From NCBI GenBank assembly GCA_015709675.1, contig CP054182.1, positions 62,001-126,000 on the forward strand: DNA of 64,000 bases. The letters run 5' to 3'. The stretch comes from Ignavibacteriales bacterium (lineage in GTDB: Bacteria > Bacteroidota > Ignavibacteria > Ignavibacteriales > Ignavibacteriaceae). Numbering within the stretch: position 1 is the first letter of the stretch; every line of letters begins with the position of its first letter. Positions 27,452 through 36,034 of this stretch are shown here, piece after piece. Below the pieces are notes generated by a model. That model made no database searches. It worked only from the letters and a program-made list of their open reading frames with translations, and had not been told where the DNA came from. Both the position numbers and the translations under genes were made by a program.

Positions 27452-28354
27452 TTAGCTATCGTTTTTCTTTTCATACTCGGTGTCTCTTACTATAATGAAA
27501 AATGTCGGCATACCTTGTTCGTCTTCAATTTCTATAGAATATTTATCATATTCATTAAAGTCGTTGAATAGATTAACTATGTCAGCCAAAGCATTACCTC
27601 TTTGAATTCTACTTGGGATTACACCTCTTCCAAGATTGAGAAGGTCGTATAAAATGCAATCCCAGTCAGGGTTTGGTGGAGTAAGTGGATTTTCAAAAGG
27701 AAGCCCTAAGTCGCCAACAAGAATTCTATTTAAAAAAAATCCCCAACTATATGCTAAATTTGAGTTCCAAGGAATCAGTCTCAAGTATGGAAATTTGTTA
27801 AGAATTAAATAATGTAATGCTTTAGTTCTGCCTTGGCTGTAGTCAGGTAAATTTCTTTCTGGTGTATTGATTATTGAATTATTATAAACTGTTACAGGCA
27901 TTAAAAAAGTTATGTCGCTGTCGTATAAGCATTGTTGCGATTTGGAAGTCAATTTTTCGTCTTTTTTTGCCTGCAATATTACAGCACTCCTAAATACTGG
28001 TGTCTTGTTTTTGTCTAACAAGCAAAATACTACAAGAAGGTCACCAAGTTCGCAACTTGGAGTGTCACCTGTGCATAAATTTATCGATGAAATGTGTCTC
28101 GTTATTCTTGGTTTTTGATGAATAAAAACAGAAGCAAATTTTACTTCGTATGACGCATGGCTTAATATAGGTGCTAGATTTCTATTTAGATAATCAATAC
28201 CTACATTTCCGTCCAGCAAAAAACTTTTTATTATATGAGGCTCTGTCTGATTAAAGTCAATTCCATTCCAAGAAGTTCTTGAATGATTTATTATGTCTTG
28301 TGAAAAGGTTGATACACTTTTAACAAACTTGTCGTATTCTGGTGATGGTGTCAT
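27452..28354 (-). CDS. Candidate PD-(D/E)XK nuclease (possible restriction endonuclease)
   Basis: A 300-residue protein with no family I can name. Residues 70-130 carry a pattern fitting the PD-(D/E)XK fold: Glu70 in SYEVKF, Asp105 in CELGDLLVVF, and Gln128-Ala-Lys130 at the end of the next strand (SAVILQAKK). Q-x-K variants of the last motif exist in restriction enzymes. The position immediately before a C5 methyltransferase gene in the same direction supports an endonuclease role, but this is inference. The gene is AT-rich like its two neighbours, and an attC-like hairpin ends 24 bp upstream of its start. It could alternatively be a DNA-binding specificity or antiviral effector protein. Confidence 0.6.
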   Translation of the reverse strand: MTPSPEYDKFVKSVSTFSQDIINHSRTSWNGIDFNQTEPHIIKSFLLDGNVGIDYLNRNLAPILSHASYEVKFASVFIHQKPRITRHISSINLCTGDTPSCELGDLLVVFCLLDKNKTPVFRSAVILQAKKDEKLTSKSQQCLYDSDITFLMPVTVYNNSIINTPERNLPDYSQGRTKALHYLILNKFPYLRLIPWNSNLAYSWGFFLNRILVGDLGLPFENPLTPPNPDWDCILYDLLNLGRGVIPSRIQRGNALADIVNLFNDFNEYDKYSIEIEDEQGMPTFFIIVRDTEYEKKNDS

Positions 28355-28375
28355 TTTCGTGTCGTTTTAAAATAT

Positions 28376-28500
28376 CCGTTAACGTTCCCGGGCTTTCTAA
28401 TGTACGGGTTTCGTTAGCTTTCCCGGAGAAATACTGTTTCAAATTTACAACTTTCTTGTCCACGAAGTACACTCGCATTTTAGAAAGCCCGTGTTATAAG
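28376..28500 (-). other. attC-like imperfect hairpin (possible integron cassette site)
   Basis: Read on the minus strand, TTATAAC is followed by a 12-bp arm. Its perfect partner lies 79 bases on (28480-28491 with 28389-28400, CGGGCTTTCTAA/TTAGAAAGCCCG), followed by GTTAACG. Inner stems continue the fold: 28401-28405 with 28467-28471 and 28410-28414 with 28462-28466, with unpaired bases between. Outer AAC/GTT ends, interrupted stems and ~125-nt length match the general layout of integron attC sites. The outer boxes fit the RYYYAAC/GTTRRRY consensus only in part, and no integrase is present in the window. Confidence 0.4.
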
Positions 28501-28872
28501 CTGTTGAGAGTGAAGGTTTTGAACTAATGACCTCTTTTCCCAGCATCTAAAAATATAAAGACTTCGAAAGGTTGACAGTCTTTTTTAATGAAATATAGTT
28601 TATAAAACTTAAGTATCGGGTCCAATAACTTATAGGTAATTTTTGATCACTCACAACGCTAGTATTCATTGTTCTACCTTCTATAACTATTGAGTATCCG
28701 CAATATTGCGAGCCTTTCTGACCTGTCCTCAACCCATCTACCCGGTATCAACAACCCAGATTTTGGCTTTAAAAATAAGAATATTTTAATTTATAGAAAC
28801 TGATTTGCTGGTTATGAATGAATCCCATTCCTCTGCAATAATCTAATGACAGTTCCAACCCGCGCAACTTTT

Positions 28873-28896
28873 AATTATGGCGAATTCGCCATAATT
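28873..28896. repeat. 24-bp perfect palindrome
   Basis: A perfect palindrome with centre GGCGAATTCGCC and arms extending through AATTAT/ATAATT. There is no T-tract, so it is not a typical terminator. It lies ~170 bp upstream of the outer-membrane protein gene and could be an operator for a dimeric regulator. Confidence 0.6.
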
Positions 28897-29064
28897 TCAA
28901 CCCGGATTTTAGCTTCAAATATAATAAGAAACTCAATATCTCTACCCGCCTCCTGAAAACCTGGCGCTACCTGACAGCCCGTCCCCTTGCCGGTACTTTT
29001 TTTTACCTTTCCCCTGCTCTCCGGTTTTGGTTATTTTTACCCAACACATTTTCCGGATTTTATT

Positions 29065-29979
29065 ATGAAAAGATTATTCCTGGCATTTTGGCTCGCAGCC
29101 GCTTCTTCCGGCTTATGGGCGCAGACTGACACAATAAATTATACCACCCCGCAGGCCGGCTTCACTTTTAATCATACACTCCCGAAACTTTACACCATTC
29201 AGACCGCCCGCGTGCTTAACCCTCTGGATCTTTCCATAATCCTCGGCGGCGCATTCGGCTTTGAACGGGATAACGGCTTCCTCGGCTCGGTGGCTTTTGG
29301 CCTGGGGGGCTACGGCGATATTGAAATGGCTACTTCCTCCCTGATGGCTTCCCTTTTCTCCAGAGATGAAAACTACGGCAACATCGCGCTCAAAGGAAAG
29401 CTCTATACCGCGGATGACCGCTCCTGGCAGCTTAGCGCCGGCATGAGGTCAAACTCCTCCTGGGAGGGCTCCTCATCCGATGAAGAAGCTATCAGAACTT
29501 CCGCTGAAGACCTCTACCTCCTCGGGCTCAGGTATGTGGATTATAAGTGGCGGATGACCAGCTTATATCTTTCATTCACATACGCAAAATACGGGGATGT
29601 TGAACTGCACGGCGGACTGACCATTACCGATATCCGCTATAAAGATGCCCAGCTTTATTTTACCAATGCTGTATGGAATTATAACCCGGTTACGGTGAAG
29701 CAGAATATGGTCAACTTTTTCTTCGGGTTTGACCGGCGGCTTAACGAACGCACCACCATGATTGCCGAAGTGCTGAGCACTCCGGTGATTGCAGTGGACG
29801 CAAAGAATACCAAATTTGTGGTTGAACGCAGATACAGCGGAAGTGTTGGGCTCCGCCTTTTTGTGAACCGCTATTTTGTACTCGATACCGCGCTCCGCTA
29901 TCAGGATGATTTCAGTGGTATTGCCGATACTCAGGTGCGCGTGGGTGTGATGGCTATGTGGAATGCTGCGGGACACTGA
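29065..29979 (+). CDS. Putative outer-membrane beta-barrel protein
   Basis: A 304-residue exported protein. I start it at the ATG at 29065, which opens a clean signal peptide (MKRLFLAFWLAAASSGLWAQ); the frame runs 26 codons further upstream without a plausible leader. The mature part has alternating polar/hydrophobic segments ending in aromatic residues (YVDYKWRMTSLYLSFTY, RRYSGSVGLRLFVNRYFVL, VRVGVMAMWN), as in transmembrane beta-strands. No specific family is recognised. It lies alone, upstream of a TonB-dependent receptor but separated from it by ~315 bp. Confidence 0.65.
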   Translation: MKRLFLAFWLAAASSGLWAQTDTINYTTPQAGFTFNHTLPKLYTIQTARVLNPLDLSIILGGAFGFERDNGFLGSVAFGLGGYGDIEMATSSLMASLFSRDENYGNIALKGKLYTADDRSWQLSAGMRSNSSWEGSSSDEEAIRTSAEDLYLLGLRYVDYKWRMTSLYLSFTYAKYGDVELHGGLTITDIRYKDAQLYFTNAVWNYNPVTVKQNMVNFFFGFDRRLNERTTMIAEVLSTPVIAVDAKNTKFVVERRYSGSVGLRLFVNRYFVLDTALRYQDDFSGIADTQVRVGVMAMWNAAGH

Positions 29980-30294
29980 AAAATAATTGTGAATTGTGAA
30001 TGGTGAATTGTGAATTGCTCTTTGTGAGAGGTTTTACCGGATTTTAGAATTGAACTCAGCGGGACTTTGCGGTTAACTTTGCGCCCTTTGCGGTAAAAAA
30101 AATTTCGTACCCTTAGAAAGGTTGTAAATTGAATTAAACTATTCTGGCGCTTCTGTTGTCAAAAAATACCGTGCCGGTTACGGCTTATATCATAATTCTA
30201 ATTTGACAGATTGTCATCTGACTTTACGAAACAGGAAGAATTCAGTGGCATTGTTCATTTTTCATTATTCATTTTTCATTTTTTATAATTCTTT
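29980..30294. other. Intergenic region with low-complexity repeats
   Basis: No gene seen. 29985-30020 has repeated GTGAATTG units, 30062-30095 has three CTTTGCG-type heptamers, and 30248-30285 has repeated TTCATT units. The CTTTGCG family recurs at 57570-57612 and 59610-59650. Confidence 0.5.
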
Positions 30295-33096
30295 ATGCGT
30301 CTCTTACTGATACATTTTTTTCTGCTGACCGTCCTAACCTTCTCCCAGGGACTTGAAGTCTCCGGCACGGTTAAAGACAGCTCAGACGGCAAAGCCCTCA
30401 TCGGCGCCAATATAAAACTGGAACATCTGCGCAACCCGGATTATTCAAAATACGGCACCACCGATGCTTCAGGCAAGTTCCGTTTCACCGGTCTGAATCA
30501 GGGGCGGTATATACTGGAAATCTCCTTTATCGGCTACGAAAAATATACCGACACACTCCGCCTCCGCAGTGAAAGCAGTAATCTGAAAACCATATTCCTG
30601 AAACGCTCACCCATTGAACTGGAAGACGTAACCGTTACCGGGCAATCCATCCCCGCGATACAAAAAGAAGACACCATAGAGTTCAGTTCAAAATCATACA
30701 AGACCAATCCCGATGCAAACGCTGAAGATCTTGTGCAAAAGATTCCCGGTATCACCAAAGAAGACGGCGTAATAAAAGCACAGGGGGAAGAAGTAAAGCG
30801 GGTACTGGTTGACGGCAGGCCCTTCTTTGGTGATGATCCGAACGCAGTGCTGCGTAATCTGCCGGCCGAGGTGGTTGACCGGATTCAGATATTTGATCAG
30901 ATGAGCGAGCAGTCGCAGTTTACCGGCTTTGATGACGGCAACGCAAGCAAAACCATCAACATAGTAACCAGACCCGAACGCCGCAACGGACAGTTCGGTA
31001 AACTCTACGGAGGTTACGGCACCGAGGACCGCTACTCAGGAGGAGCAGTATATAATATATTCAATAATCAGCAGCGCATCTCGCTTCTCGGACTGACCAA
31101 CAATGTCAATGTACAGAACTTCTCATCGCAGGATCTTGTTGGTGTTTCATCAGGCGGGGGAGGCGGGGGGCGCGGCGGCAGAGGAGGGGGCGGAGGTGGT
31201 TTCACTCCCGGCAACTGGGGCGGCGGCACTGCCTCAAACTTCCTTGTGGGTAATCAGGACGGCAATACCAGAACAAACTCCTTCGGCGTTAATTATACTG
31301 ATGCCTTTGGTGATGATTTCCGCGTTACCGCGAGCTACTTTTTTAACAATACCGATAACAGCACCAGCCAGCGGAGCGAGCGGGTCTATTTCTCCGATTC
31401 GGCGGTTTATAATATATATAACGAGGATTACGCCTCAACGGCTGACAACTTTAACCACCGCTTTAACGGCAGATTTGAATATACCATTGACACTTCAAGC
31501 TCCCTGCTCCTTACGCCCCGCTTCAGCGTGCAGGATAACTCTTCATCCAATGCCACCATTGCTTTCTCCGGCTATTCAGACGGAACAGCGCTGAGCGCGA
31601 CTGATAACATAAACAACACTGATGCTTTTGCCTGGAATTTTTCAAACGAGCTTCTCTACCGGTATAAGTTTGACACCCCGGGGCGCACTCTTTCAGTGTC
31701 GCTTAACACTTCGGCTAATGACAGACAGACCGATCAGCTTCAGGATGCGGTAACCGTGCGCAATCTTGCCGGAGGACTTCTGAGCCTTACGGAAAACCGT
31801 GAGATTGACAATCCCGTAAGCGGATATACCCTGGGCGGAAACATCGTATATACTGAATCAGTAGGCGAAAAAGGTATGCTGCAATTTAATTTTAACAGCT
31901 CGCTGACCAACAGCATCAGCAATAAGAAGGCACATCTGCTAAACCCGGCGGACAACACCTATTCCCTGTTCGACACACTCCGCTCCAATGAATACAATAA
32001 CGATTATATAACCTACCGCCCGGGAGTGTCATACCGCTGGCGTGATGATTTTCTGAATCTGATGGCAGGTGTCTCCTATCACTCATCATCACTGAATGGC
32101 GAGCAGGTTTTCCCCTATACAGAAACGGTTGATAAAACCTTTGAACGGGTGCTTCCTTCATTCAGAATGCAGATGCAGTTTTCTCGCACGGAAAATCTCC
32201 GTCTGCAGTATTCAACCAACATCAGCCAGCCCTCGGTAAGCCAGCTGCAGAGAACGGTTGACAACAGCAATCCCCTTGCACTCCGCTCAGGTAATCCTGA
32301 TCTGGCAGAAGAGTTCAGCCACCGCCTCAGCACCAGATATATGAGCACTGACCCGGCAAGCGGTACAACCTTTTTCGCGATGATGTTCATGAATTATACT
32401 CAGCAGTATATAGGAAACTCCGTAACGCAGGGACGGGGCAACATGACGCTTCCGGACGGCACCCCCCTCCCCGCCGGTGCTCAGCTGACGGCTCCTGAGA
32501 ATTTTGACTACGCCCTTTCGCTCCGTTCCTTCATCAGCGGCGGACTCCCCGTTTCATGGCTGAAAAGCAATCTGAATCTGAGCACCGGTTTTAATTACGG
32601 CAAGACGCCGGGGCGCATTAATCAGAGCATCAACTTCTCCCACACCTATTCAGTGAACACCGGTATATCACTGACAAGCAATTTCAGTGAGAAACTTGAT
32701 TTCCGGATTGGCTACTCCCCGGTCTGGTATAAAACCCGCAACGAGCTTGAAACGGCGCAGAGTGATGAGTATTTCGTTCACAGCGGAAGCGCTAATATTA
32801 ACTGGTTTCTGCTTGATCAGCTTTTCGTGAAAACCGATTTCAGCGCTTATTATAATGCCGGGCTCCCTACTGATGCCAGACGGGACTATTATATCTGGAG
32901 CATGGGGATGGGCTATAAATTCCTTGAAAATAACAGGGGGGAAGTGCGCCTGGATATCTTTGACATCCTGAAACAGAATGAATCCCTGAGCCGCTCAGTG
33001 AACGAACTCTACGCTGAAAACCGTTCAACCGCGGTGCTGCAGCAGTATTTCCTCCTCACGTTTACCTATAATATCAGGGCTTTTACGGGAAATTAA
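30295..33096 (+). CDS. TonB-dependent receptor-like outer-membrane protein (SusC/OmpA-type N-domain)
   Basis: A 933-residue outer-membrane barrel. The signal peptide covers residues 1-19. A carboxypeptidase-regulatory-like domain (VSGTVKDSSDGKALIGANIK...) follows at ~20-105. The plug domain is recognisable at ~110-225 (LEDVTVTG, DLVQKIPGI, VKRVLVDGRPFFG). A very Gly-rich loop lies near residues 285-310 (GGGGGGRGGRGGGGGG). The rest is barrel, ending in FLLTFTYNIRAFTGN with a typical aromatic near the end. Homologues import large substrates or take part in surface assembly using TonB energy. No partner SusD is nearby, so the substrate is unknown. A strong terminator follows the gene. Confidence 0.88.
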   Translation: MRLLLIHFFLLTVLTFSQGLEVSGTVKDSSDGKALIGANIKLEHLRNPDYSKYGTTDASGKFRFTGLNQGRYILEISFIGYEKYTDTLRLRSESSNLKTIFLKRSPIELEDVTVTGQSIPAIQKEDTIEFSSKSYKTNPDANAEDLVQKIPGITKEDGVIKAQGEEVKRVLVDGRPFFGDDPNAVLRNLPAEVVDRIQIFDQMSEQSQFTGFDDGNASKTINIVTRPERRNGQFGKLYGGYGTEDRYSGGAVYNIFNNQQRISLLGLTNNVNVQNFSSQDLVGVSSGGGGGGRGGRGGGGGGFTPGNWGGGTASNFLVGNQDGNTRTNSFGVNYTDAFGDDFRVTASYFFNNTDNSTSQRSERVYFSDSAVYNIYNEDYASTADNFNHRFNGRFEYTIDTSSSLLLTPRFSVQDNSSSNATIAFSGYSDGTALSATDNINNTDAFAWNFSNELLYRYKFDTPGRTLSVSLNTSANDRQTDQLQDAVTVRNLAGGLLSLTENREIDNPVSGYTLGGNIVYTESVGEKGMLQFNFNSSLTNSISNKKAHLLNPADNTYSLFDTLRSNEYNNDYITYRPGVSYRWRDDFLNLMAGVSYHSSSLNGEQVFPYTETVDKTFERVLPSFRMQMQFSRTENLRLQYSTNISQPSVSQLQRTVDNSNPLALRSGNPDLAEEFSHRLSTRYMSTDPASGTTFFAMMFMNYTQQYIGNSVTQGRGNMTLPDGTPLPAGAQLTAPENFDYALSLRSFISGGLPVSWLKSNLNLSTGFNYGKTPGRINQSINFSHTYSVNTGISLTSNFSEKLDFRIGYSPVWYKTRNELETAQSDEYFVHSGSANINWFLLDQLFVKTDFSAYYNAGLPTDARRDYYIWSMGMGYKFLENNRGEVRLDIFDILKQNESLSRSVNELYAENRSTAVLQQYFLLTFTYNIRAFTGN

Positions 33097-33133
33097 GGCA
33101 AACGCCCCATCCCGTATAGTTTACCGTGTTCTT

Positions 33134-33162
33134 ATGCCGGAAGTCCCGCTTCCGGCATTTTT
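33134..33162 (+). terminator. Rho-independent terminator after the TonB-dependent receptor
   Basis: Ten-bp perfect stem ATGCCGGAAG / CTTCCGGCAT around a five-base loop, followed by five T residues. Confidence 0.85.
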
Positions 33163-33261
33163 GTTTCTGATTACGGGCAACTATTTAATTTTTCATGTAG
33201 TTCGCATTCCTTATTTTTCAGCAATTGAAATATTCCTCTTACACATCATCGGAGTTTGTTA

Positions 33262-34296
33262 ATGCCCAAAATGAGGTTCATGACCATTGAGCGTCACATC
33301 ATCGAAGGAGAAAAAAAGCATCCCGGAGCTACCGGAGAGCTCAGCCGCCTGCTCAGCGATCTGGTGCTCGCCTTCAAAGTAATTTCTCTGGAAGTAAATA
33401 AAGCCGGACTGGTTGACATACTCGGTTTTGCCGGCTCTGAAAACGTTCACGGCGAGCAGGTTAAAAAGCTTGATATGTATGCCCATGAAATGATGTTCAA
33501 GGCAATGGACCACGGAGGGCATCTCTGCATTATGGCATCAGAAGAGGAAGAAGAAATTATCCATATTCCCTCCAATTACGAAATCGGCAAATATGTGCTC
33601 CTTTTTGACCCGCTTGACGGCTCTTCCAATATTGACGCCAATGTGAGCATCGGAACCATCTTTTCAATATATAAACGCGTTTCGGAAGACGGACATCCCG
33701 GCACTCTGGAGGACTGCCTGCAGCAGGGGCTTCATCAGGTGGTTGCCGGTTATGTGGTTTACGGCTCAAGCACCATCCTGGTATATACCACCGGTGACGG
33801 TGTGCACGGCTTTACACTTGACCCCTCTATCGGGGAGTTTATCCTTTCACATGAGGATATACGCATTCCGCAGAAGGGTAAAATCTACAGCATCAATGAA
33901 GGCAATTACAAATACTGGCACCCCGGACTGAAGAAATATATAAAACATCTTCAGGAAGAAGATCTTGAGTCACAGCGCCCCTATTCATCCCGCTATACCG
34001 GCTCGATGGTGGCGGATGTTCACCGCACCCTCCTTTATGGCGGCATCTTTATGTATCCGGCCGACTCCCGCAGTCCCAAAGGCAAACTCCGCCTGATGTA
34101 TGAATGCAATCCGATGGCAATGATTATGGAAGCAGCAGGAGGAAAAGCATCAGACGGAAAACAGCGGATTCTGGAAATTCAGCCGACCGGACTTCACGAA
34201 CGCACCCCCATCTTTATCGGAAGCGAGTACGATGTTAAGCAGGTGGAAGAATTTATGGCGAACGAGGAAAGTCTCTCATGGATAGATAAACTATAA
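33262..34296 (+). CDS. fbp: Fructose-1,6-bisphosphatase class 1
   Basis: A 344-residue gluconeogenic enzyme that converts fructose 1,6-bisphosphate to fructose 6-phosphate in the cytoplasm. The metal- and phosphate-binding signature LLFDPLDGSSNIDANVSIGT is intact near residue 113. The family ending is present (GSMVADVHRTLLYGGIFMYPAD, KGKLRLMYECNPMAMIMEAAGG). I chose the ATG at 33262, which has GGAG eight bases upstream, rather than the TTG two codons earlier. It stands alone; an AT-rich repeat tract separates it from the convergent gene. Confidence 0.96.
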   Translation: MPKMRFMTIERHIIEGEKKHPGATGELSRLLSDLVLAFKVISLEVNKAGLVDILGFAGSENVHGEQVKKLDMYAHEMMFKAMDHGGHLCIMASEEEEEIIHIPSNYEIGKYVLLFDPLDGSSNIDANVSIGTIFSIYKRVSEDGHPGTLEDCLQQGLHQVVAGYVVYGSSTILVYTTGDGVHGFTLDPSIGEFILSHEDIRIPQKGKIYSINEGNYKYWHPGLKKYIKHLQEEDLESQRPYSSRYTGSMVADVHRTLLYGGIFMYPADSRSPKGKLRLMYECNPMAMIMEAAGGKASDGKQRILEIQPTGLHERTPIFIGSEYDVKQVEEFMANEESLSWIDKL

Positions 34297-34339
34297 ACAA
34301 TTAGGAATTAGTAATTAGTAATTAGTAGTTAGTAATTAG

Positions 34340-34380
34340 TAATCAATGTACAGCGTACAATTAACAACGTACATTGATTA
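34340..34380. repeat. Inverted repeat between convergent genes
   Basis: Twelve-bp perfect arms TAATCAATGTAC (34340-34351) and GTACATTGATTA (34369-34380) with a 17-base loop. It is preceded by tandem ATTAGTA units (34300-34340) and followed by repeated CACAATTCA / CATACTTCA units to 34450. It may act as a weak bidirectional terminator. Confidence 0.6.
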
Positions 34381-34445
34381 CAATTTATTTCACAATTCAC
34401 AAATCATACTTCACAATTCACAATTCATACTTCATAATTCATACT

Positions 34446-35870
34446 TCATAATTGTATAATGAATTTTCCGGCAATGCCGCCCGGAGCAGTAATAATATAT
34501 ACACCCGGAGCAAATATCTTGTTTACCATAACCGGGACAGATGAAGCAGCCACTTCCGCCATCAATTCTCCTGTTATCGAATAAATCTTTACCCGCATCC
34601 CCTCTTTCCCTTTTATATAAATCTTCCCCTTTGAAGGATTAGGATACACGCTTACTGATACATCAGAACTGCTGCTACTGCTTTCATTCTTTACTCCTGA
34701 GACAGCAGGAACTGTTATCATCATTCCATTTTCTGATTCAGTAAAAGTTGTATCAGAAGTATAAGCAGTAACACGCCAGAGCCATTCCCCTGACGGAGCA
34801 TCGTTCAGAGTAAACAGAGTATCCGCTGTGTGATATATAAACCCGGGCTGTGCGGCACCCGGTGCTGAGAGGGCAATTTCATAACGCACTGAATCCCCGG
34901 GCAGCAGAGGAAGGGATGCATTCCACACGAATAAAATATCATCAGCCGGCTGTGGTCCTTCAGGCCCAATCTGTCTGAAGCGCCAGGGTTTCTGCGGCGC
35001 ATGCGTGTCAGCATAAACGATCTGTGTGTCAGTGAGTGCCGGATTCCCGAAAAGCCACTTATGCATGGTGGTATCCCCCTTCAGAAAAAGATTACTGGCA
35101 GCAGTCAGATATCTTCTGGTAATGCGCAGCTGCTCACCGCGGCTGAGGTAACCGCGCAGATCTGACCAGTCAAACGTTGATACATCCATAAACTTTGTGT
35201 GGTTGCCCCCTTTTAAGATATTCAGCGCCTTAAAGGGAGGAGCATTATTATACATCGGTAGCTGATTGGTGCTGACAGGAGTCACTCCGTCATTCTGTCC
35301 GGCGATGATATATACCGGCGCTTTTGCCTGCCCCATGACCTGAATCGCCGAAGGATTGGTTTCAGCCGGAGCAAGAGGTACAGCAAGTCTGATCAGATCG
35401 CTTCTGGTGACAGCAAGGAGCGAGGCTCCTCCCCCCATTGAGTGGCCTGAGACTCCGGTAAAAAGAGTATCCGCGAGATGGTAAAAGATTGAGCCGGGAG
35501 TCCGGTTCTGCGCGTGAAGCCACTGGATAATTGCAATCATATCATTGGCAAGTTCCCCATGCTGCGTATCACTGAACTGCGGAGCAGCAACAATATATCC
35601 GTGCGAGGCAAGATGCTTAAGCATGGTGGTATAATAGCTCACCTGCATGAAAAAACCATGACCGAATACAAACACCGGATAAGGACCGTTTGCGGTATCC
35701 GGCTGTGCGGCTGATCCTCCTGAGAGAGCGGGGTAATAAAACGTTGTGTTGAATTGCCTGTTTCCCCGCTGAATCTGATAACTCACCGTCCCCTGCTGAT
35801 AGGGTCCCGGCTGTTCAGGCTGCGCCAATAAAAGAAACGAAAAAGAAAGAAGAAAAAGTGCTGTTTTCAT
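34446..35870 (-). CDS. Secreted alpha/beta hydrolase with T9SS tail
   Basis: A 474-residue exported hydrolase. A signal peptide (residues 1-16, ending LLAQ) precedes a chlorophyllase/PAF-acetylhydrolase-like alpha/beta domain. The oxyanion region is FVFGHGFFMQ, the nucleophile elbow GHSMGGGASLL (Ser ~145), the acid GQNDGVTP, and the His GGNHTKF. An fn3-like segment (~285-385) and a short T9SS sorting domain follow (VYPNPSKGKIYIKG ... AGKFIIQL), of a slightly different type from the QNYPNPFNP domains nearby. The substrate is probably an ester but cannot be specified. Confidence 0.85.
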   Translation of the reverse strand: MKTALFLLSFSFLLLAQPEQPGPYQQGTVSYQIQRGNRQFNTTFYYPALSGGSAAQPDTANGPYPVFVFGHGFFMQVSYYTTMLKHLASHGYIVAAPQFSDTQHGELANDMIAIIQWLHAQNRTPGSIFYHLADTLFTGVSGHSMGGGASLLAVTRSDLIRLAVPLAPAETNPSAIQVMGQAKAPVYIIAGQNDGVTPVSTNQLPMYNNAPPFKALNILKGGNHTKFMDVSTFDWSDLRGYLSRGEQLRITRRYLTAASNLFLKGDTTMHKWLFGNPALTDTQIVYADTHAPQKPWRFRQIGPEGPQPADDILFVWNASLPLLPGDSVRYEIALSAPGAAQPGFIYHTADTLFTLNDAPSGEWLWRVTAYTSDTTFTESENGMMITVPAVSGVKNESSSSSSDVSVSVYPNPSKGKIYIKGKEGMRVKIYSITGELMAEVAASSVPVMVNKIFAPGVYIITAPGGIAGKFIIQL

Positions 35871-35973
35871 GATGTTAAGATAATTCTAAACCATATAACA
35901 TGCATAGTTTGCTGTTAGTGCCCGGTTGGATAATCCGCTTCTTTGAAATGTCTTTGCGGGAGATTCTCCCAAT

Positions 35974-36011
35974 AAAAAAGCCGCGGAAAAGGAGTGTACC
36001 CTTTCCGCGGC
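35974..36011 (-). terminator. Terminator after small membrane protein copy 1
   Basis: Read leftwards: ten-bp stem GCCGCGGAAA / TTTCCGCGGC (35980-36011) followed by six T residues. It lies 23 bp after the stop of the small protein gene. Confidence 0.85.
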
Positions 36012-36034
36012 CTTGAATTCTGTCTGAAATTATG

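Larger units (their letters stand above)
28355..29064. other. Intergenic region with attC-like hairpin and a large perfect palindrome
   Basis: About 710 bases without a convincing gene; a 61-codon frame at 28547-28732 has no supporting signal. It contains the attC-like element (28376-28500), a 24-bp perfect palindrome (28873-28896) and, at 28971-29018, sequence resembling the 3' end of the sigma-54 RNA locus. It is the right boundary of the accessory block and probably holds the promoter of the outer-membrane protein gene that starts at 29065. Confidence 0.5.

Noticed and set aside
27344-27457. Second attC-like site between the nuclease-like gene and the methyltransferase
   Set aside because: Only short pairings (AGCAC/GTGCT) with very uneven spacing; too weak to list as a feature, mentioned only as a supporting candidate.
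28547-28732. 61-codon minus-strand frame next to the attC-like element
   Set aside because: Composition is not protein-like, no ribosome site, and no conserved motif.
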